64,000 bases of DNA from Anarhynchus alexandrinus (lineage: Eukaryota > Chordata > Aves > Charadriiformes > Charadriidae), in assembly GCA_008711295.1 (NCBI GenBank), contig VUYV01000227.1, positions 940,667 to 1,004,666 on the forward strand, given 5' to 3'. The notes under the pieces were generated by a model. That model saw only the letters and a program-made list of their open reading frames with translations. It searched no databases and was not told where the DNA came from. A program made the translations under genes and the position numbers. The stretch's first letter is position 1, and every line of letters begins with the position of its first letter. Shown one piece after another: positions 1 to 11,800 of this stretch.

Positions 1-56
1 CAGGATAATCTGGTCAAGTAGAATAGTTTTCTCCTATTTCTGCCCTCACCGATGGT

Positions 57-205
57 GCGATGTTAGGCAAGGAGCACATCACTGTACCTCACCTTCTTCC
101 TTCGTAAAATGGGTATAAGGCAATCTCCCTGCTATCCTTCGTGCCATTCTTTGAGGTCTTCTGATGAAAGGTGCTAAAATAGGCACTATGTATTATTCAT
201 ATATT
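57..205 (+). mobile_element. Ancient MIR SINE relic
   Basis: The order of short blocks follows the MIR core and its 3' part: a 'gttaggcaagg..cac' block, 'ctgtacctcacctt', 'cgtaaaatgggtataa', and then 'ggtgctaaaataggcactatgtatta' near 170-198 (quoted in pieces: 'ggtgctaaaat', 'aggcactatg'). This matches the known MIR order of a 'ttgggcaag' block, 'ctgtgcctcagttt', 'gtaaaatgggg' and a 'ggcactat' tail. Divergence is high, as expected of a relic older than the bird lineage. It has no gene content. Exact edges are uncertain. Confidence 0.55.
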
Positions 206-1478
206 AATTCGCTCTGGCATATTGGTTTCAGGAAACTTCATTTAAGAGCACTGGGAAATCAACATCAAAGAAATGCAGAGTTACACACAGTGAATGCACT
301 CAGCAGCGGAGCAGACCTGGTTTGACACAGCTCTGAAAAGCAAATAAAACCTGTGCATAGAAACTCTGTAATCTCCTTATGACCAGAACAAAAGAACAAC
401 AAAAAAAAGCCCTATAATATCTTTTCCACAGCTTTTGGGGCAGTCTTGGACAGCTTAGTCGTGAATTAGACCCTGGTAACAGAATTTTGTAGGGCAGCCC
501 AAAATATTTATGGAGATAATTTAATTAAGAAAGTGATGGTCCTAGACAAAATCTTAAGTGATTAAGAGCCTCTGGGTTCTTTGGTTTTCAGCCTGATTTT
601 TAGGGGGAATTTATTTAAAGAGTTTTGAGATGTTGCTGTTCTCTTTCATTCTTCAAAATATCTTGAATGGGATACCTAAAAACTGACTAGTCCAAAGTCC
701 CACAACACTTCTGAGGTTGTGGAACAGACTACCAGCACAAGAATTTTTTGAAAACTCTTCCTTATCCATTCAGAAGGGTTTTCCCTTAGGAATGTTTATT
801 TAAGTGTTTTCAAAAACAAATTAAAAAAAAAAGGCAATGTTCGTTTTTTTTTTTTCCTCATTTCTCTCCATCACTTTGAAAGACTCTTTTCCTATATGCA
901 TGTAAAATGAAACACTCTGAAATCTGGAGGTAAAAGTAGAATTTTACCAGGCAGCGCCAAGATGTTCCCAAAAAACTTTATAGCATAATTTCCTATAATG
1001 AACCTTGAAGCTTAAACTCTCGATTCTGTAAACAAAGGCAGTATATGTGCGCTGAGGGAAGACAATTCATAGTAATTTTGTCAGCAAAATTGTTACAGTA
1101 AAGGCCTAAGCAACACTTCATCTACCTGTCACTTGTCTTGAAAGGGCAGATTACTTTTTCCTCAATCTTGGCACATCCAATTAAGGTAGACTTACAAGCC
1201 AGGCAGGTGTAAAGTGCAAGCCAGCACTTGTTCACATTAGCAATTATCAATGGAAAAAATACATAAGTGCTGAGGCTTGGCACAACAGTTACCCTGGCAA
1301 CCGTTAGCACTCAGAGCCTCAGCAGAGACTAACATGACAGTTTGACATCCTTTCCCATAAAAAAGATGATTGCATTCTCTCTTCCTCTCTCTGTTTTTTT
1401 TTCCCTTCCCCTCTTTTTTGTGCTGTTTTTCCGAAGCTCTCGGCAGTGGCCCAGCCTTGTTTAACTCTAACCACTCAC
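206..1478. other. Noncoding, nothing recognised
   Basis: AT-rich sequence without a convincing exon or young repeat. It contains short A and T runs (near 399-405, 823-856 and 1,395-1,402). A stretch near 710-745 weakly resembles an old CR1 C-terminal segment but is too short to call. Confidence 0.5.
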
Positions 1479-1538
1479 CCGCCGGCATGTAGGGCACCGA
1501 ATTGAAGTCTTCTACTTTGCCAGCCATTAGAGCATCCT
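1479..1538 (-). other. Candidate 60-nt coding exon (phase 1 to 1)
   Basis: Read on the minus strand, the segment is preceded by an acceptor ('ttggtttccacag') and followed by a good donor ('gtgagt'). It is 60 nt long, divisible by three, and open in the frame beginning with two carry-over bases. It encodes 19 complete codons, D-A-L-M-A-G-K-V-E-D-F-N-S-V-P-Y-M-P-A, then one base of a split codon. It keeps CpG codons (TCG, CCG, GCG) in an otherwise CpG-poor neighbourhood, which hints at constraint. I do not recognise the protein. Its phase-1 start is compatible with the phase-1 end of the minus-strand candidate at 4,652-4,769. A run of 19 open codons is easily reached by chance, so this rests on the combination of splice sites, symmetry and CpG retention. 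It may instead be conserved noncoding DNA. Confidence 0.32.
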
Positions 1539-3668
1539 CTGTGGAAACCAAGTGTGTTTACTGTTTACCTGACCAAGCCCAAAGAGCAGGAAGGAAGGGT
1601 GGAGAAGCTGCATTAGTGCTATTGACCCAAGATAGCCAGAGACCTGTTGGCCAAGTTCAGTCAAGGTTGTCCTTTTTCATGCTGATATTCTGGAACATCC
1701 AGTAAGGCACACCATTCATCTGTGGCAATGTGCCTCAAGGTACCGGCCCCTCTCACTTCTGCATGGACCTTTGCAAACAGTTCTCTCTTTATTCACTAAC
1801 TTCTCAAAAAGGAAGAGAAAGTCAACCAGAACAAAAGTATATGTATCTTGTGTAGAGGGAAGAAAACTCATACCCAGTTCCACCAGGGAAGTCAGTCCAA
1901 GCAAGCTCTGCAGAAAGTGTAACTTGAGAACACAGCCTATTGCCCAGCCCGTGAGGACAGACGAGCTAGCAGAAGCCTTAGCATCTCTTTGAACTAGGCT
2001 TTGTTCTGTGGAATGCTTGTAGACTAAGTTGTTTTGACTTGTTGACTGTCTCAGCTGCCAATTCTGTTATTTCTGTTCAGAATTTTTACATCAAATAGAT
2101 TTAAAGATATGCCTACATAAAAATTTTGTTAATTAGTGATTGCTTCAGTTAAAGTTTACCTGACTTTCCCTTTGCTGTTCCTCAAGAGCCATTTCCTTTT
2201 GTTTGTTTTGGGTTTTTTTTTTTAATGTCCCTTTCCTAGGCAGTCTTTTGACATCTATTTTTTTAATTCAGTCTTACTTTCTCTTTAATTTTGTTCACAC
2301 CTTTCAATTTTAAAAAGTTAAAATAAAATCTTAAAGATCTAGATCTTATTTAGTTTTATTTTCAGTGGTTTATTTTCTTCCCTCTTTCTCCCTTATGTAT
2401 GTCATTCCTGTCCTTCAGCGCATCATGTTCTCACTCACTGTCATCTCCAAATGGAGGAGAGTGGAAGGACTGGGGTTAGATGTCATCTTTTCTGGGTATA
2501 CAAGAAAAGGTTTCATGGTGAAATTGAGCTGATCGTCTTATCCTTACTCATAAATTCTAGACAAACTGAACACATACTCTGGAAGATACGCAGAAAGTCA
2601 AAGTAAACATCTCCCAGTGTTTACAAGAAAATTCTGCATTTGCTTATTATTGCATATGCTGCACCCTTAGACCTCACAGATTTCAAAAGAGTGGGTTTTG
2701 GCTGTGGAATAACATTGACCTGAAAATTCAGGATGCGGAGCCAACTCTTACTGCCTGTGTTCCTGTGATCTGTTCCCATGGGCAAACAGAATCTGTGGTG
2801 TAACTTTAATTCTGTCAGCGGGATGAAGGCATAATAAATAAAAGTAATAAACATTTTACAACATTAAACAATCTTTCACAGCTAGTCAATTTGACAATTT
2901 TGACCAGCATTAAATTTACTGGAATGTTTCTAATCATGAACAAGAAACAAAATCATACTTCCTCTGGTACAGTTGCATTGATTAGAAGAGTGAACCAATA
3001 GACATTGTTACTACTTTCAGATTCTGGGACTAACAGACACTTGTTCCTTTCCTGCTATTCTGTGGACTGCATTGCAATCTCTTCCACAACAACATAATTT
3101 AATTTAAAAATCATGATGCTATAAGTACTTGAGAAGCAGTTACAGCCATTCAGTCAGAGAAAGGTCATGTTAACATAAATATTGAAAAGAATTATAATTA
3201 GGCAAGAAAAACAGCAAAACACATTAAAGAGAAATGAGGCAATTTTTAAATGTTAACATCTCAATTCAGAAATGTTTACACTACATTTAATGGTTCCATT
3301 TTCAATGAGCATTCCAATAAAAAAAATTACTGAGCAAAATTACGGAAGAGAATTACAACCAAAAATGACATTGTATACATTGTACCATCTTGAGAGAAAA
3401 TGAATTGTATGAACCTTATTAAACACAACAGAATTCAAATAGTCCAAGCATGACTTACTGCAGAATAAAGCAAAGTACTCTCTTATTAAGAGGAAAGTAC
3501 TTAATCCTTTGATGATAGTTCATAATTTAAAATTCTGAATACTTGAAGTAGTTGCAAAACATTTAATTGTTTCTATAAATTACCCAACCCATATAGGATT
3601 GGATAAAGGTAAGAATGTCACACCAATGTTAGCAATTTCATAGTCTGAAATACACTGTGCCTCAGTAT

Positions 3669-3691
3669 TACTATGAGCAATACTCATAGTA
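3669..3691. repeat. Short inverted repeat (9-bp stem, 5-nt loop)
   Basis: TACTATGAG at 3,669-3,677 is followed by a 5-nt loop and its exact reverse complement CTCATAGTA at 3,683-3,691. An alternative, mutually exclusive 7-bp hairpin (CAATACT / AGTATTG) overlaps it at 3,678-3,694. A palindrome of this size is not rare in 64 kb, and no function is implied. Confidence 0.6.
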
Positions 3692-4200
3692 TTGCTTTCC
3701 ACATAATCCAGCCTTGATATCAAGAAACACACACTTAATGACACTTTTAAAACTCCCGAACAGGCTAAGCTTATTGTTTCAGGGTGACTTCCAACTTACA
3801 GTATATGCTTTTCAAGTTTAATTTTGAAGGATGGCTTTATCTTAATTAAAAATGTTACAAGAAACCTTAAAGCTTTTATCAAAAGAGTCCTGGTTTTACA
3901 TATGCCTACTTGAGTTTTTTTTTCCTTTTCGCCCACTTATAGCTGTTACCATTTGAATATGTTAATTTTAAAAGAAATTTTAAAGTAAAAAGCTAAAATT
4001 CCTTCCCAGGAAAATTTGAATAATTTTCCAGTTAGGTTTGTAATCTACCTAGACACCACAGCCAGAGGTAGAGTGCCACGATAATGCAGCAGTAGCATGA
4101 TACAGTCCCCAAAGCAAGGTCATTTTAATACAGCGATGAAACAGTAAAAGGATAGACAGAGGCACATGACAACAAAGACATGGGCTGGTAACTTAACTTC

Positions 4201-4224
4201 TGTTTTGTTTTGTTTTGTTTTATT
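4201..4224. repeat. (TTTTG)n microsatellite
   Basis: About four to five tandem copies of a TGTTT unit in AT-rich noncoding DNA. Confidence 0.8.
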
Positions 4225-4651
4225 CAGGTGTATTTGCCACAATATGAAACCACACCGTTTAACCTGCACAATTGTCAGGTCAAGGAAATACTTCTGGGTT
4301 TGTTTATTTTCGAGTCAAAAGGGAGGAGGGATTGGTGTCACAGGAGTCAGATATTAGGCAGAAGTGATTAAGACATTGTGAGAAGGGACAAGTTTATCTA
4401 AGAGTTCCTTCTTTAATTACACACTCCTACACCCTTCTTTAAAATGCAAATGAATCTACTTAAGGGAATTTACTTTAAAAGGGCTGTCATGTGAGAACAC
4501 CCTTATTTGCAGAGACCTCAGAACCTGAAATTTAAAGGAGAATAGCAGAAGAGATTTCAGGGAGCTTAGAGCTTTAAGTGCGTATAAAATACCTTGACAG
4601 AAATGTGTTCCTGTGGTTTTCATTCCCAGGGGCAGGCCCTCTCGCCCTCAC

Positions 4652-4769
4652 GCAGCGTATCTGCCAACAATGTAATGTCAGCGGACATCATTATGGGCAT
4701 CACAACAGGAGCACGAGAAAGTTGGTTGCCGTTGTCAACAGCAGGGAAGTGATTCCAGCAAGGAAAATC
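4652..4769 (-). other. Candidate 118-nt exon or conserved island
   Basis: On the minus strand the segment lies between an acceptor-like 'ctgatatccag' and a donor-like 'gtgagg'. The frame starting at its first base is open for all 39 codons and ends with one base of a split codon (phase 0 to 1). The middle of the translation reads N-Q-L-S-R-A-P-V-V-M-P-I-M-M and then S-A-D-I-T-L-L-A-D-T-L. It has several CpGs in a CpG-poor background. The downstream minus-strand candidate at 1,479-1,538 starts in phase 1, so the two could splice in frame, the junction codon becoming CAG (Gln). I do not recognise the product. Against a coding role: the polypyrimidine tract is poor, and the plus strand of the same segment also has open frames and its own acceptor-like 'tttcattcccag'. 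A conserved noncoding element is an equal possibility. Confidence 0.28.
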
Positions 4770-5390
4770 CTGGATATCAGAAAGTCCAGCTACCTGTAAC
4801 GCTAGTTTACCACTTTTCTCTCTAAGTTCTTACATCTGAATTTTATCCAAAAAAAGGACAGACAGAAGATGCACAAATTATAATGAACTTATGTGAAGGA
4901 ACAACAGCAGAAGCAAAAAAAAAAAAAAAAAAAAAAAGCCATATCAAAACTATGGCTATAGTTTTCTGCTCTTTGGTACAAATAAAGCTACTTACCCAGA
5001 ATTCCTCATTGTAGAATATTGTTGGGTCAATTTTCAGGATAATTAAAGGCAGAACTGCTGTGGTTTCTCAAAACAGGCTGTTAGATTACAAGCAAAAAGC
5101 TGATTTTTGGGTTTGACCAGATTATGTCTCATGACAGCATCGCTCTGCAAAAAGTTTAGCAAAAATGTGCTTCTATGAAAGAAATTCAAGCCCAAATTCC
5201 TCGGCATTACCGTTACTGGGAAATAGGGTATGGAAAGTCTGTCCCTGGGAAAAACTGAAAAAGCGGAGCTTAGTAGAAAATAGTGTAAAAAAAAAAGTGT
5301 GTCAAGAAATTGTTCCTTGATAACCTCCAGAAAGGATGTGAAAAAACCCTCCCTGGTCCATGTTTGGGGTCTTTCTTTAAGCCTCACTGC
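4770..5390. other. Noncoding with poly(A) run
   Basis: AT-rich. It contains a 23-base A run at 4,915-4,937. Nothing else was recognised. A 119-codon minus-strand open frame at 5,043-5,402 runs into the ancient CR1 and has no family signature. Confidence 0.5.
4915..4937 (+). repeat. A23 homopolymer
   Basis: An uninterrupted run of 23 A. It lacks a preceding recognisable SINE or processed pseudogene, so it is called only as simple sequence. Confidence 0.9.
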
Positions 5391-5645
5391 AGGAGACGCC
5401 ACAGCCTCCCAAGCAACCTAGTCCGGTGTTTGCTTTCCTGTTAGAAAGCTCTCCCAGAAGTTTCACCCGGAACTCTCTGATGCAGTTGAAGCCTTTGCTT
5501 CTTACTCTGTTCATTGAGGACAAAGAGAATGTTTTATTCCTTTTCCCTTTGAAGGTCTCTTCTGCATATTTAGAGATGATTATCCTGTCTTCCTTCAGTC
5601 GTCTTGTCTCTAGACTAAACAGTCTCAGCTCTTTCAGGGATTACA
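5391..5645 (-). mobile_element. Ancient CR1 LINE fragment (3' part of ORF2)
   Basis: Read along the plus strand the blocks run in the order of a reverse-complemented CR1 end: 'cacagcctcccaagcaacct', 'cctgttagaaagctctccc', 'cagttgaagcctttgcttctt', 'gaggacaaagagaatg', and finally 'ctctagactaaacagtctc'. These correspond to the segment of CR1 ORF2 just before its C-terminus. Divergence from young avian CR1 is high and the reading frame is broken, so this is an old insertion. The 3' tail is not recognisable. Confidence 0.7.
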
Positions 5646-6599
5646 TTGATTTCATAATGTCTGGTTGCCATTTTTGGAATTTGAACAAACTCAGCAGATG
5701 TATAATGATACTAGGTTGACCCAACAGAGTTTTTAAAATGTAAATATGCTTTACACGCTAGTATTTGTTGAATCTTGCAGAGGAAATTCCTGTTGACTAA
5801 TACTGATAAAAATAGCAAGGAACAAATTGTGTGAACTGACATGACTAACGCTGGTCAGTGGTTTACCATATCAAATGAGTGAGTTGGAATTACTTTTATT
5901 ATTCATCACAGCCCTTTGAGTGCTATCTTTCCTTAGCCCAAAGACTTCTGATGACCAATATACATGTGATTTTCAAAAAAGGGACTATTCCAGATATTCC
6001 TTTTGTGTGTTCATCTATTTCTGGCACAACAAGCATTGGAAAAACTCTTGAAGAGAAGATTTTGTCAATGGCAAAGAACTGCCTCCTGAGAACTGGGCTG
6101 GAGTGATGATACGGACCCTTAAAACCTTAGCTTTTACGCTTATTTTAAAATCTGGATTTGGTGTCTGCACAAGCCATTTGATATGGGGAAGCAGCCTGTT
6201 CCAAGGGGATTGACTATGCACGCAACAACTTAAATCTGTGAAAATGAATCAACTGACTCAGCTGCCGATGACTGCAAAAATAGCCTAGATGCCGTTTACT
6301 GTTACCTTTTCAAGCAGGAGCTTGAAATTAGGAGAATTATAGCAAAACTGTCATTGAGGAGAGATCAACTGCCTGGAATTTGCAACGCAAACCCATTCTT
6401 ATCCCTTATGCAGGAGAAAGATAAGTGGGGGAAAAAAAATAAATTAACAGCCATAAGAGTTCTCTCCCAGCTCCAGTTTCATCTTATTTATTGTTGCTAT
6501 TTATTTATATATATATATTTAAAAGCTTAAATGATTTGTTAGCTGTGCATCAAGCTAACCCATATAAATGCATGTTTTATTGCAGCTGCTACAACTTTT
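5646..6599. other. Noncoding, nothing recognised
   Basis: AT-rich sequence. A short (TA)n tract lies near 6,507-6,521. No exon or repeat family was identified. Confidence 0.5.
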
Positions 6600-6730
6600 A
6601 ATGTTGTTTATTATTATTCTCTCAGCACCTAGAAACTCCTATCGTGCTTTAAGGCTCTACTCTGCAAGCCTCCGTATGAGCAAGCGAGACAAGGGCAGTC
6701 GCTGCCCCAGAGGGCTCACAGCGTAGGATT
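6600..6730 (+). mobile_element. MIR/L2-like ancient SINE relic
   Basis: The order 'attattattct..cagcacctag', 'cgtgctttaagg', 'gacaagggcagtcgctgcccca' (in pieces: 'gacaagggcag', 'cgctgcccca') and 'gagggctcacagcg' resembles an amniote-wide relic that reads 'gcgctgtaca..', 'agacagtccctgcccca' and 'agagcttacaatc'. The match is by eye and divergent. The strand and the family assignment are tentative. Confidence 0.4.
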
Positions 6731-8334
6731 TTGGAAGGATGAAGCACGGGACCAGGCAGACATCGAGAGGGGCAGGTGGGGTGACAAGGTGATGTAGAAT
6801 CAATATCTTTCCCTGAAGAAGCAAGCTTTGCAGCAGAGATAGGTATGTCGGTGAAGGGCAGAGTACAGGGAGAGGTCTTTCTCTTCCTCTGCCTCTTTGT
6901 GTTTTGTGTCACACCTGCTTGTTGTTTTGTGGCTTCAGATAAAGCGCTATCCTGTGACTGGCTCTTCCTGGGCTCCTCACTACATCTGCACGGAGCCAGC
7001 GACGGAACGAGGGCAAATTACTTCCAATAGAGACAAGCTCTGGGTTTACCTAGCACCACTGGGGAGTCTTTTGCACAGCCAGAGGAAAACATTGATACAA
7101 ATACCTTAGATTAAAATTACCAGCATCTGTCTTGTGCTGTGAGCGTCTATTCCCTAAATGAAAAAATATAGCATCAACAAAGGACTACAAAACCTCCACA
7201 ACCTTAAAAGATCAAAGAAAAGAGAGGAAAAAAAAAAAAAAAAGGAAAGAGAAATCTAGCTGGCTAACAAAAGCAGGCTGGAAAAGCAAACACTCTTGCT
7301 GAAACACCTCGTAGAAAATACCTGTCATCTGCTCCGTATTTTTCACACGGTGGAAGTTCTAGCCTGGATTCCTTCTTCAGGTTTGTCATGACAGAAGAAG
7401 AGATGATTTATTAGCTATTCTTGACCTTTCTGAGTCTTTGTAGGTTGAAGCCAGCATCCTGGTTTCCAACGACTTTCACAGAAACGTGCATTCCCTGTTT
7501 TATAGTTTCTGATGTAAAGTCTAGTCCCATAGTGGATCTGTTGTTTGGTGTTGAACGTTTTATTCAAAAGGATTTTGTACGCACCTACGCATGTTCTGAG
7601 ACCGTCTACTATCTCAATAAGCCATCCCAGGGTGTGACATCAGCTGAAGTGGTTTCAGAAGCAGTTGATGGGCAGAAAAACATAAAGAGTGCTGGTAGGT
7701 TGTGTTCTCAATGGATGGGCTCCCGACTGCGCAATTTAATCCCCTTTTTCACCCCTCTCACCTCTCCCTGGCACCCAGAAAAGGTTCTGATTCAACAAAA
7801 TAACAAAACATTTACTGAAGTGCCACTTAATTACACCCATTGTATGCTGACTTTTAGGATCCATTATTAAGGTCATCTGTTCAATGCGACAGAAGTCAAC
7901 ATGAAAAAAACAGGCGAATAAGATCCAGCAATTAAACATTAAAAATATCATCTGTGGTCCTGAAGGCTGGTATAGGTTCTTGGCTGAATAGCACAAACTA
8001 TGGATAGAATCAGTATGTTTTGGGTTTGGGTTTTTTTCCCCTCAGGAAACATTTGGCCAACATACTCTATCAAAAGTAGCGTGCTGCAAAGCGCTGGTTG
8101 GGATTTTCCATCCTAATGATAATGCTGCCTCTAGAAGTCAAAAGTACAGGGTCTGCCAAGATTTTCATTTTTTATCATATAGATGCTTATTATGTAGAAA
8201 TATGCACATTTGTAGGTTTATAGGGCTGAGGTAGTTAAAAAGGTACACTGCATATTATTATTTTATTTTGCTTAAATCAAAAGAGCCCATGTTACTCTGG
8301 AAACTAGAGGTGAATTTCAGATACCCAAGGTTAG
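6731..8334. other. Noncoding, nothing firm
   Basis: Mixed composition. It contains a 16-base A run at 7,228-7,243. A 149-codon plus-strand open frame at 7,421-7,870 has no recognisable domain and no splice or promoter context; a frame of that length is expected once or so by chance in a window of this size and composition. Confidence 0.5.
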
Positions 8335-8519
8335 ATATGCAGCATTTATATGTAAACAAGGTGTCTAACCCACATCCTCCAGAGATCAAGGCCATATAAT
8401 CTGTGGAGTTGGCATTCATCTCCTAAAGCTCAGTCCAAACCGTGTCAGCAAGACAATACCCTGGATACCTACAACCCTCAATTTAGTTGCGGTAACTTAG
8501 TCACCTAGTGCCATTTGAG
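8335..8519. repeat. Possible old unclassified dispersed repeat (left part)
   Basis: It contains words such as 'ggtgtctaaccc', 'ggatacctac' and 'cctagtgccatt' and abuts the CR1 at 8,520. Similar words ('cttagacacctgaa', 'taaatacctagca') reappear after the CR1 at about 8,935-9,060 and in the segment 22,380-22,690. This suggests an old repeat split by the CR1 insertion. The assignment is by word similarity only. Confidence 0.25.
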
Positions 8520-8850
8520 ATCATAGAATCATAGAATCATAGAATGGTTTAGGTTGGAAAGGACCTTGAAGATCATTGAGTTCCAACCCCCCTGCCATAG
8601 GCAGGGACACCTCCCACTAGACCAGGTTGCCCAAGGCCACGTCCAGCCTGGCCTTGAACACCTCCAGGGATGGGGCCTCAACAACCTCTCTGGGCAACCT
8701 GTTCCAGTGCCTTACCACCCTTAAAGTGAAAAACTTCTTCCTAATGTTTAATCTAAATCTGTCCTCTTCCAGTTTGAAGCCATTCCCTCTCATCCTATCA
8801 CTACATACCCAAGTAAAAAGTCCTTCCCCTGATGTTCTGGGCTACCCCAC
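8520..8850 (-). mobile_element. CR1 LINE, 5'-truncated, 3' end at left
   Basis: The left end is the reverse complement of the CR1 3' terminus: three copies of 'atcatagaa' followed by 'tggtttaggttggaaaggac'. It continues leftwards-to-rightwards through the C-terminal coding part of ORF2, for example 'ctggccttgaacacctcc', 'gggcaacctgttccagtgcc' and 'aaaaacttcttcctaat'. Similarity to the avian CR1 consensus as I know it is high up to about 8,800 and then fades. It is a dead copy, about 330 bp of an element several kilobases long when complete, and lacks poly(A), as is normal for CR1. Confidence 0.95.
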
Positions 8851-11800
8851 CTAATTTCATACAGTCGCTCCAGAAAGGTGGAGATCTCTCATACACCCTG
8901 TGACAGGCAGATGATTTCAATATCATAAATCGTGTTGATACTTGCACTTAGACACCTGAATTGTGCCTTGTCAAATGTATTGACTCTGTCTCCATTGGCT
9001 GAAATGATAACTTAAATACCTAGCATATAGCTAGATCCTTGTCTATACCTTAGATACATAACAGGCACCTGAAAATAGTTGGCTGAACCTGAAGCAATAC
9101 TTCTGATAAGCAGAAACTGCTTTAGTTTGTCACTGGAAAAGAGCTTTGAGTGAACTGGAGAGTCGTTTAGCAGATGAACAGTTGAAGAACAATTGAAACT
9201 AAGTGATAACACAGAAATTAAAAATATGTCAGTGCAATGCAAAAGGCAGACAGACTTGGATGATACCTGTGAACGACTTTATCACAGCACCACTGGTAAC
9301 CTGAGGTACTTAAAATTAAACCAGAACCTAAACCACTATGACCAGTCCAGAGACAAAAAAATCATCCAAATCCAAATGAAAATAACATTATTGACCATGA
9401 AACAGAAATTATTGGATGCTGCCTAGACAAATAGTTACTTGGCCTGACCCTGCTCTGTCCTTGAAAATAACTGACTTTGCAGCAGGTGATGACAAAAAAC
9501 CTGTTTGGGATGAAGACAGGATTAAACTCCTTGAACTCTCAACCCATCAAAAGCCTTGCCGCAAATGCATGTCTAAATTTCTCTAGAAATGCATCTTTTT
9601 AGAGCAATTATGCCTATCCCAGGATTTTTGCCTTTTCAGCGTATAACTGAATTATCCTGGACAATAAAGAGATTGCAGACAACTCGCTTAGGCAGGGTGC
9701 CTGATATCTGGAGTGTGGCAAGATGAATCTCATCCTAAATGGGAGACTTGGATTTAATTTTCTCCCTCTACTAGAGACCATCTAACCGAGGGCTGGAGCC
9801 CCATTTCAGTGGATAAAGAGTGTGCTACCATCTTTGGAGATTTAGGTGTCTGCTCTTTTGTGCCACAGTTCATTGTCTGTCCAGCACGGATAATCTATCA
9901 GATAAGACTGACTTTACCTCACAATGGTAGTGTAATGGATAAATATAAAGACATTGTTAAATGCATAAATATTAAGGTAATGGAGACTACCTTGGCATAT
10001 TAGCTGGCTGCCGTCATGAATTAATATAAAAATCAATGCAAATATAAAAATAGAGTATGTTTTAAACTGGAATGTTATTTGACTTCTGCTGGCTATGGTT
10101 GAAGACAGAGATATGCCGTAACTCTTTATTCTCACCGTCTTGGTCTTTTTTGCACACACTATTCTTATTACTGTAAAATCTCAGCAACAATTTTGGGTTT
10201 ACTGTTCACTTAAACTCCTCTGCATAGCTAATCAGTTGAAACTGCCGTCATTTTTACTACTTAATTCTGGGTCATCTGCCATTTTTGAAGCATCTGAGGG
10301 AGACTGGAAGGGAAGGAAAATTACATCCTCTAAGACCAGGCCCACAGCCATACTTAGAGATCTGTATTATCTTGTAACTTTAATGGAGGAGTTTCATTTT
10401 CTACCTTCTTTACTCCTCCATATCCTTAGTAAGCCATACAAATGTTTGCCAAAGGGCTTTCCTATTTTCTTTGCTACTTAGAATTAGAGTCTAATACATT
10501 TGAGACCCAATACTTAACAGTTTTTAATCGTTCTAATTCCCTTGTTAGCTGATCTTGGGCAATAGGAGATCTTTTTAACATCTTCATTTCCCTCCAAAAA
10601 ATTCTACCTTTCTTTCAGATGCATTACCATAACTTGTCCCTCCTTTGTGAGTACTGATAAATAGTGGAGGCCTTCAGTGACATCAAGCCAAATTTTGTGT
10701 CCTTCAGAGGCAGGGCAGAACAGGATTTTGCAGTATTTGACTGATAAGAGGTGACATCTCATAGAGATGCCATTCTTCTACTTTCCGTCTGGAAAGTCTG
10801 TGAATACACATAGTATTCTAGTACTTATTTGTACTTATTCACCTGGGTAGACTGTGTTGGACAAAGACATAAATGAGGCTCACAACGACAGAAATCTGTA
10901 TTCTCTCCTATATCATTATTATATGTTTGGAAATCAGTCAACACAGACATCCCAGAAGTTGTCACACAAGTCTGTACATTTTTTGACCATCCCATGACAC
11001 CCTGTTCACAAAATACCGGAGATACTAGAGATGCTAAATTTTCTCTTTTAGCTGATTAGGGGTACAAATTTGAAGCACACTGTCATAAATCACCATCACT
11101 CATGTATTTTCTGGAATCATTTTTCTGGGAATGGTTTCAACAAAAAGGCAGCAATCCTGCATATGGCTAAAAAGCATACACAAAGAAAAGAAGAAGAAAA
11201 GGAAAGAAAACCCCAAAACAATAAAAAGATCTGTAACCCCAATGCATTTGCCAACTTAATCCTCCAAAAAAATTATTGTATTCTGTTTTAATTTTGTCTT
11301 GGAAAGTGTTGAACTTGAGCTTGATAGACCCAGCTCAATTCCCAGCCCTTCCCTTGTCATCATGTGTGACAGGGTTGTGGGACTTTCTCACTCTTCTGTA
11401 ATGGGATCTCCTCACTCTTCTATTGTGGGAAGGTCTTTCCTGAAAGAAATGTCCCGGAGGGACATAAAGCCAGGGCTGTGATATACCATAAGAATAGGAG
11501 CCACAGCTAATTGAGGTAGACAAACACACAGTTCTGTGGTCATTTTCGTTTTCTTTTCTGCCAGCCAGCAGGACATGCCAAACTTTAACAGCTTTCATAC
11601 TGTATTTTCAAGACTTGTCTCTGTGAACAGCAGAGCTCACAAAGTTTGATTTCTTGGGGATTTCATCTTGTGGTAGGTCTGTTTTCCAACAAAATCGTCA
11701 TGCTGCTGCTGTGTGAACTTGCCTTACTGCCACCCAGGGAACCCTCATAGAAGAGAGGTTTGCCTAATGCATTGGCAGCGGGAAAATCTTCATTTGAAGT

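Larger units (their letters stand above)
1539..4651. other. Noncoding, nothing recognised except a small hairpin
   Basis: AT-rich intergenic or intronic sequence. Simple features are a T-rich stretch near 2,209-2,223, a perfect 9-bp-stem palindrome at 3,669-3,691, and a (TTTTG)n run at about 4,201-4,224. No repeat family or exon was recognised. Confidence 0.5.

Noticed and set aside
4915..4937. A23 run as the tail of a processed pseudogene or SINE
   Set aside because: No transcript-like or SINE-like body precedes it and no target duplication is visible.
5018..5724. 11-bp inverted repeat TGTTGGGTCAA / TTGACCCAACA about 700 bp apart, as DNA-transposon ends
   Set aside because: Several 11-bp inverted pairs at this spacing are expected by chance; no TA target duplication or transposase remnant, and an ancient CR1 occupies part of the interval.
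7421..7870. 149-codon plus-strand open frame
   Set aside because: No domain, no repeat-family match, no splice or promoter pattern; a frame of this length is expected about once by chance in 64 kb of this composition.
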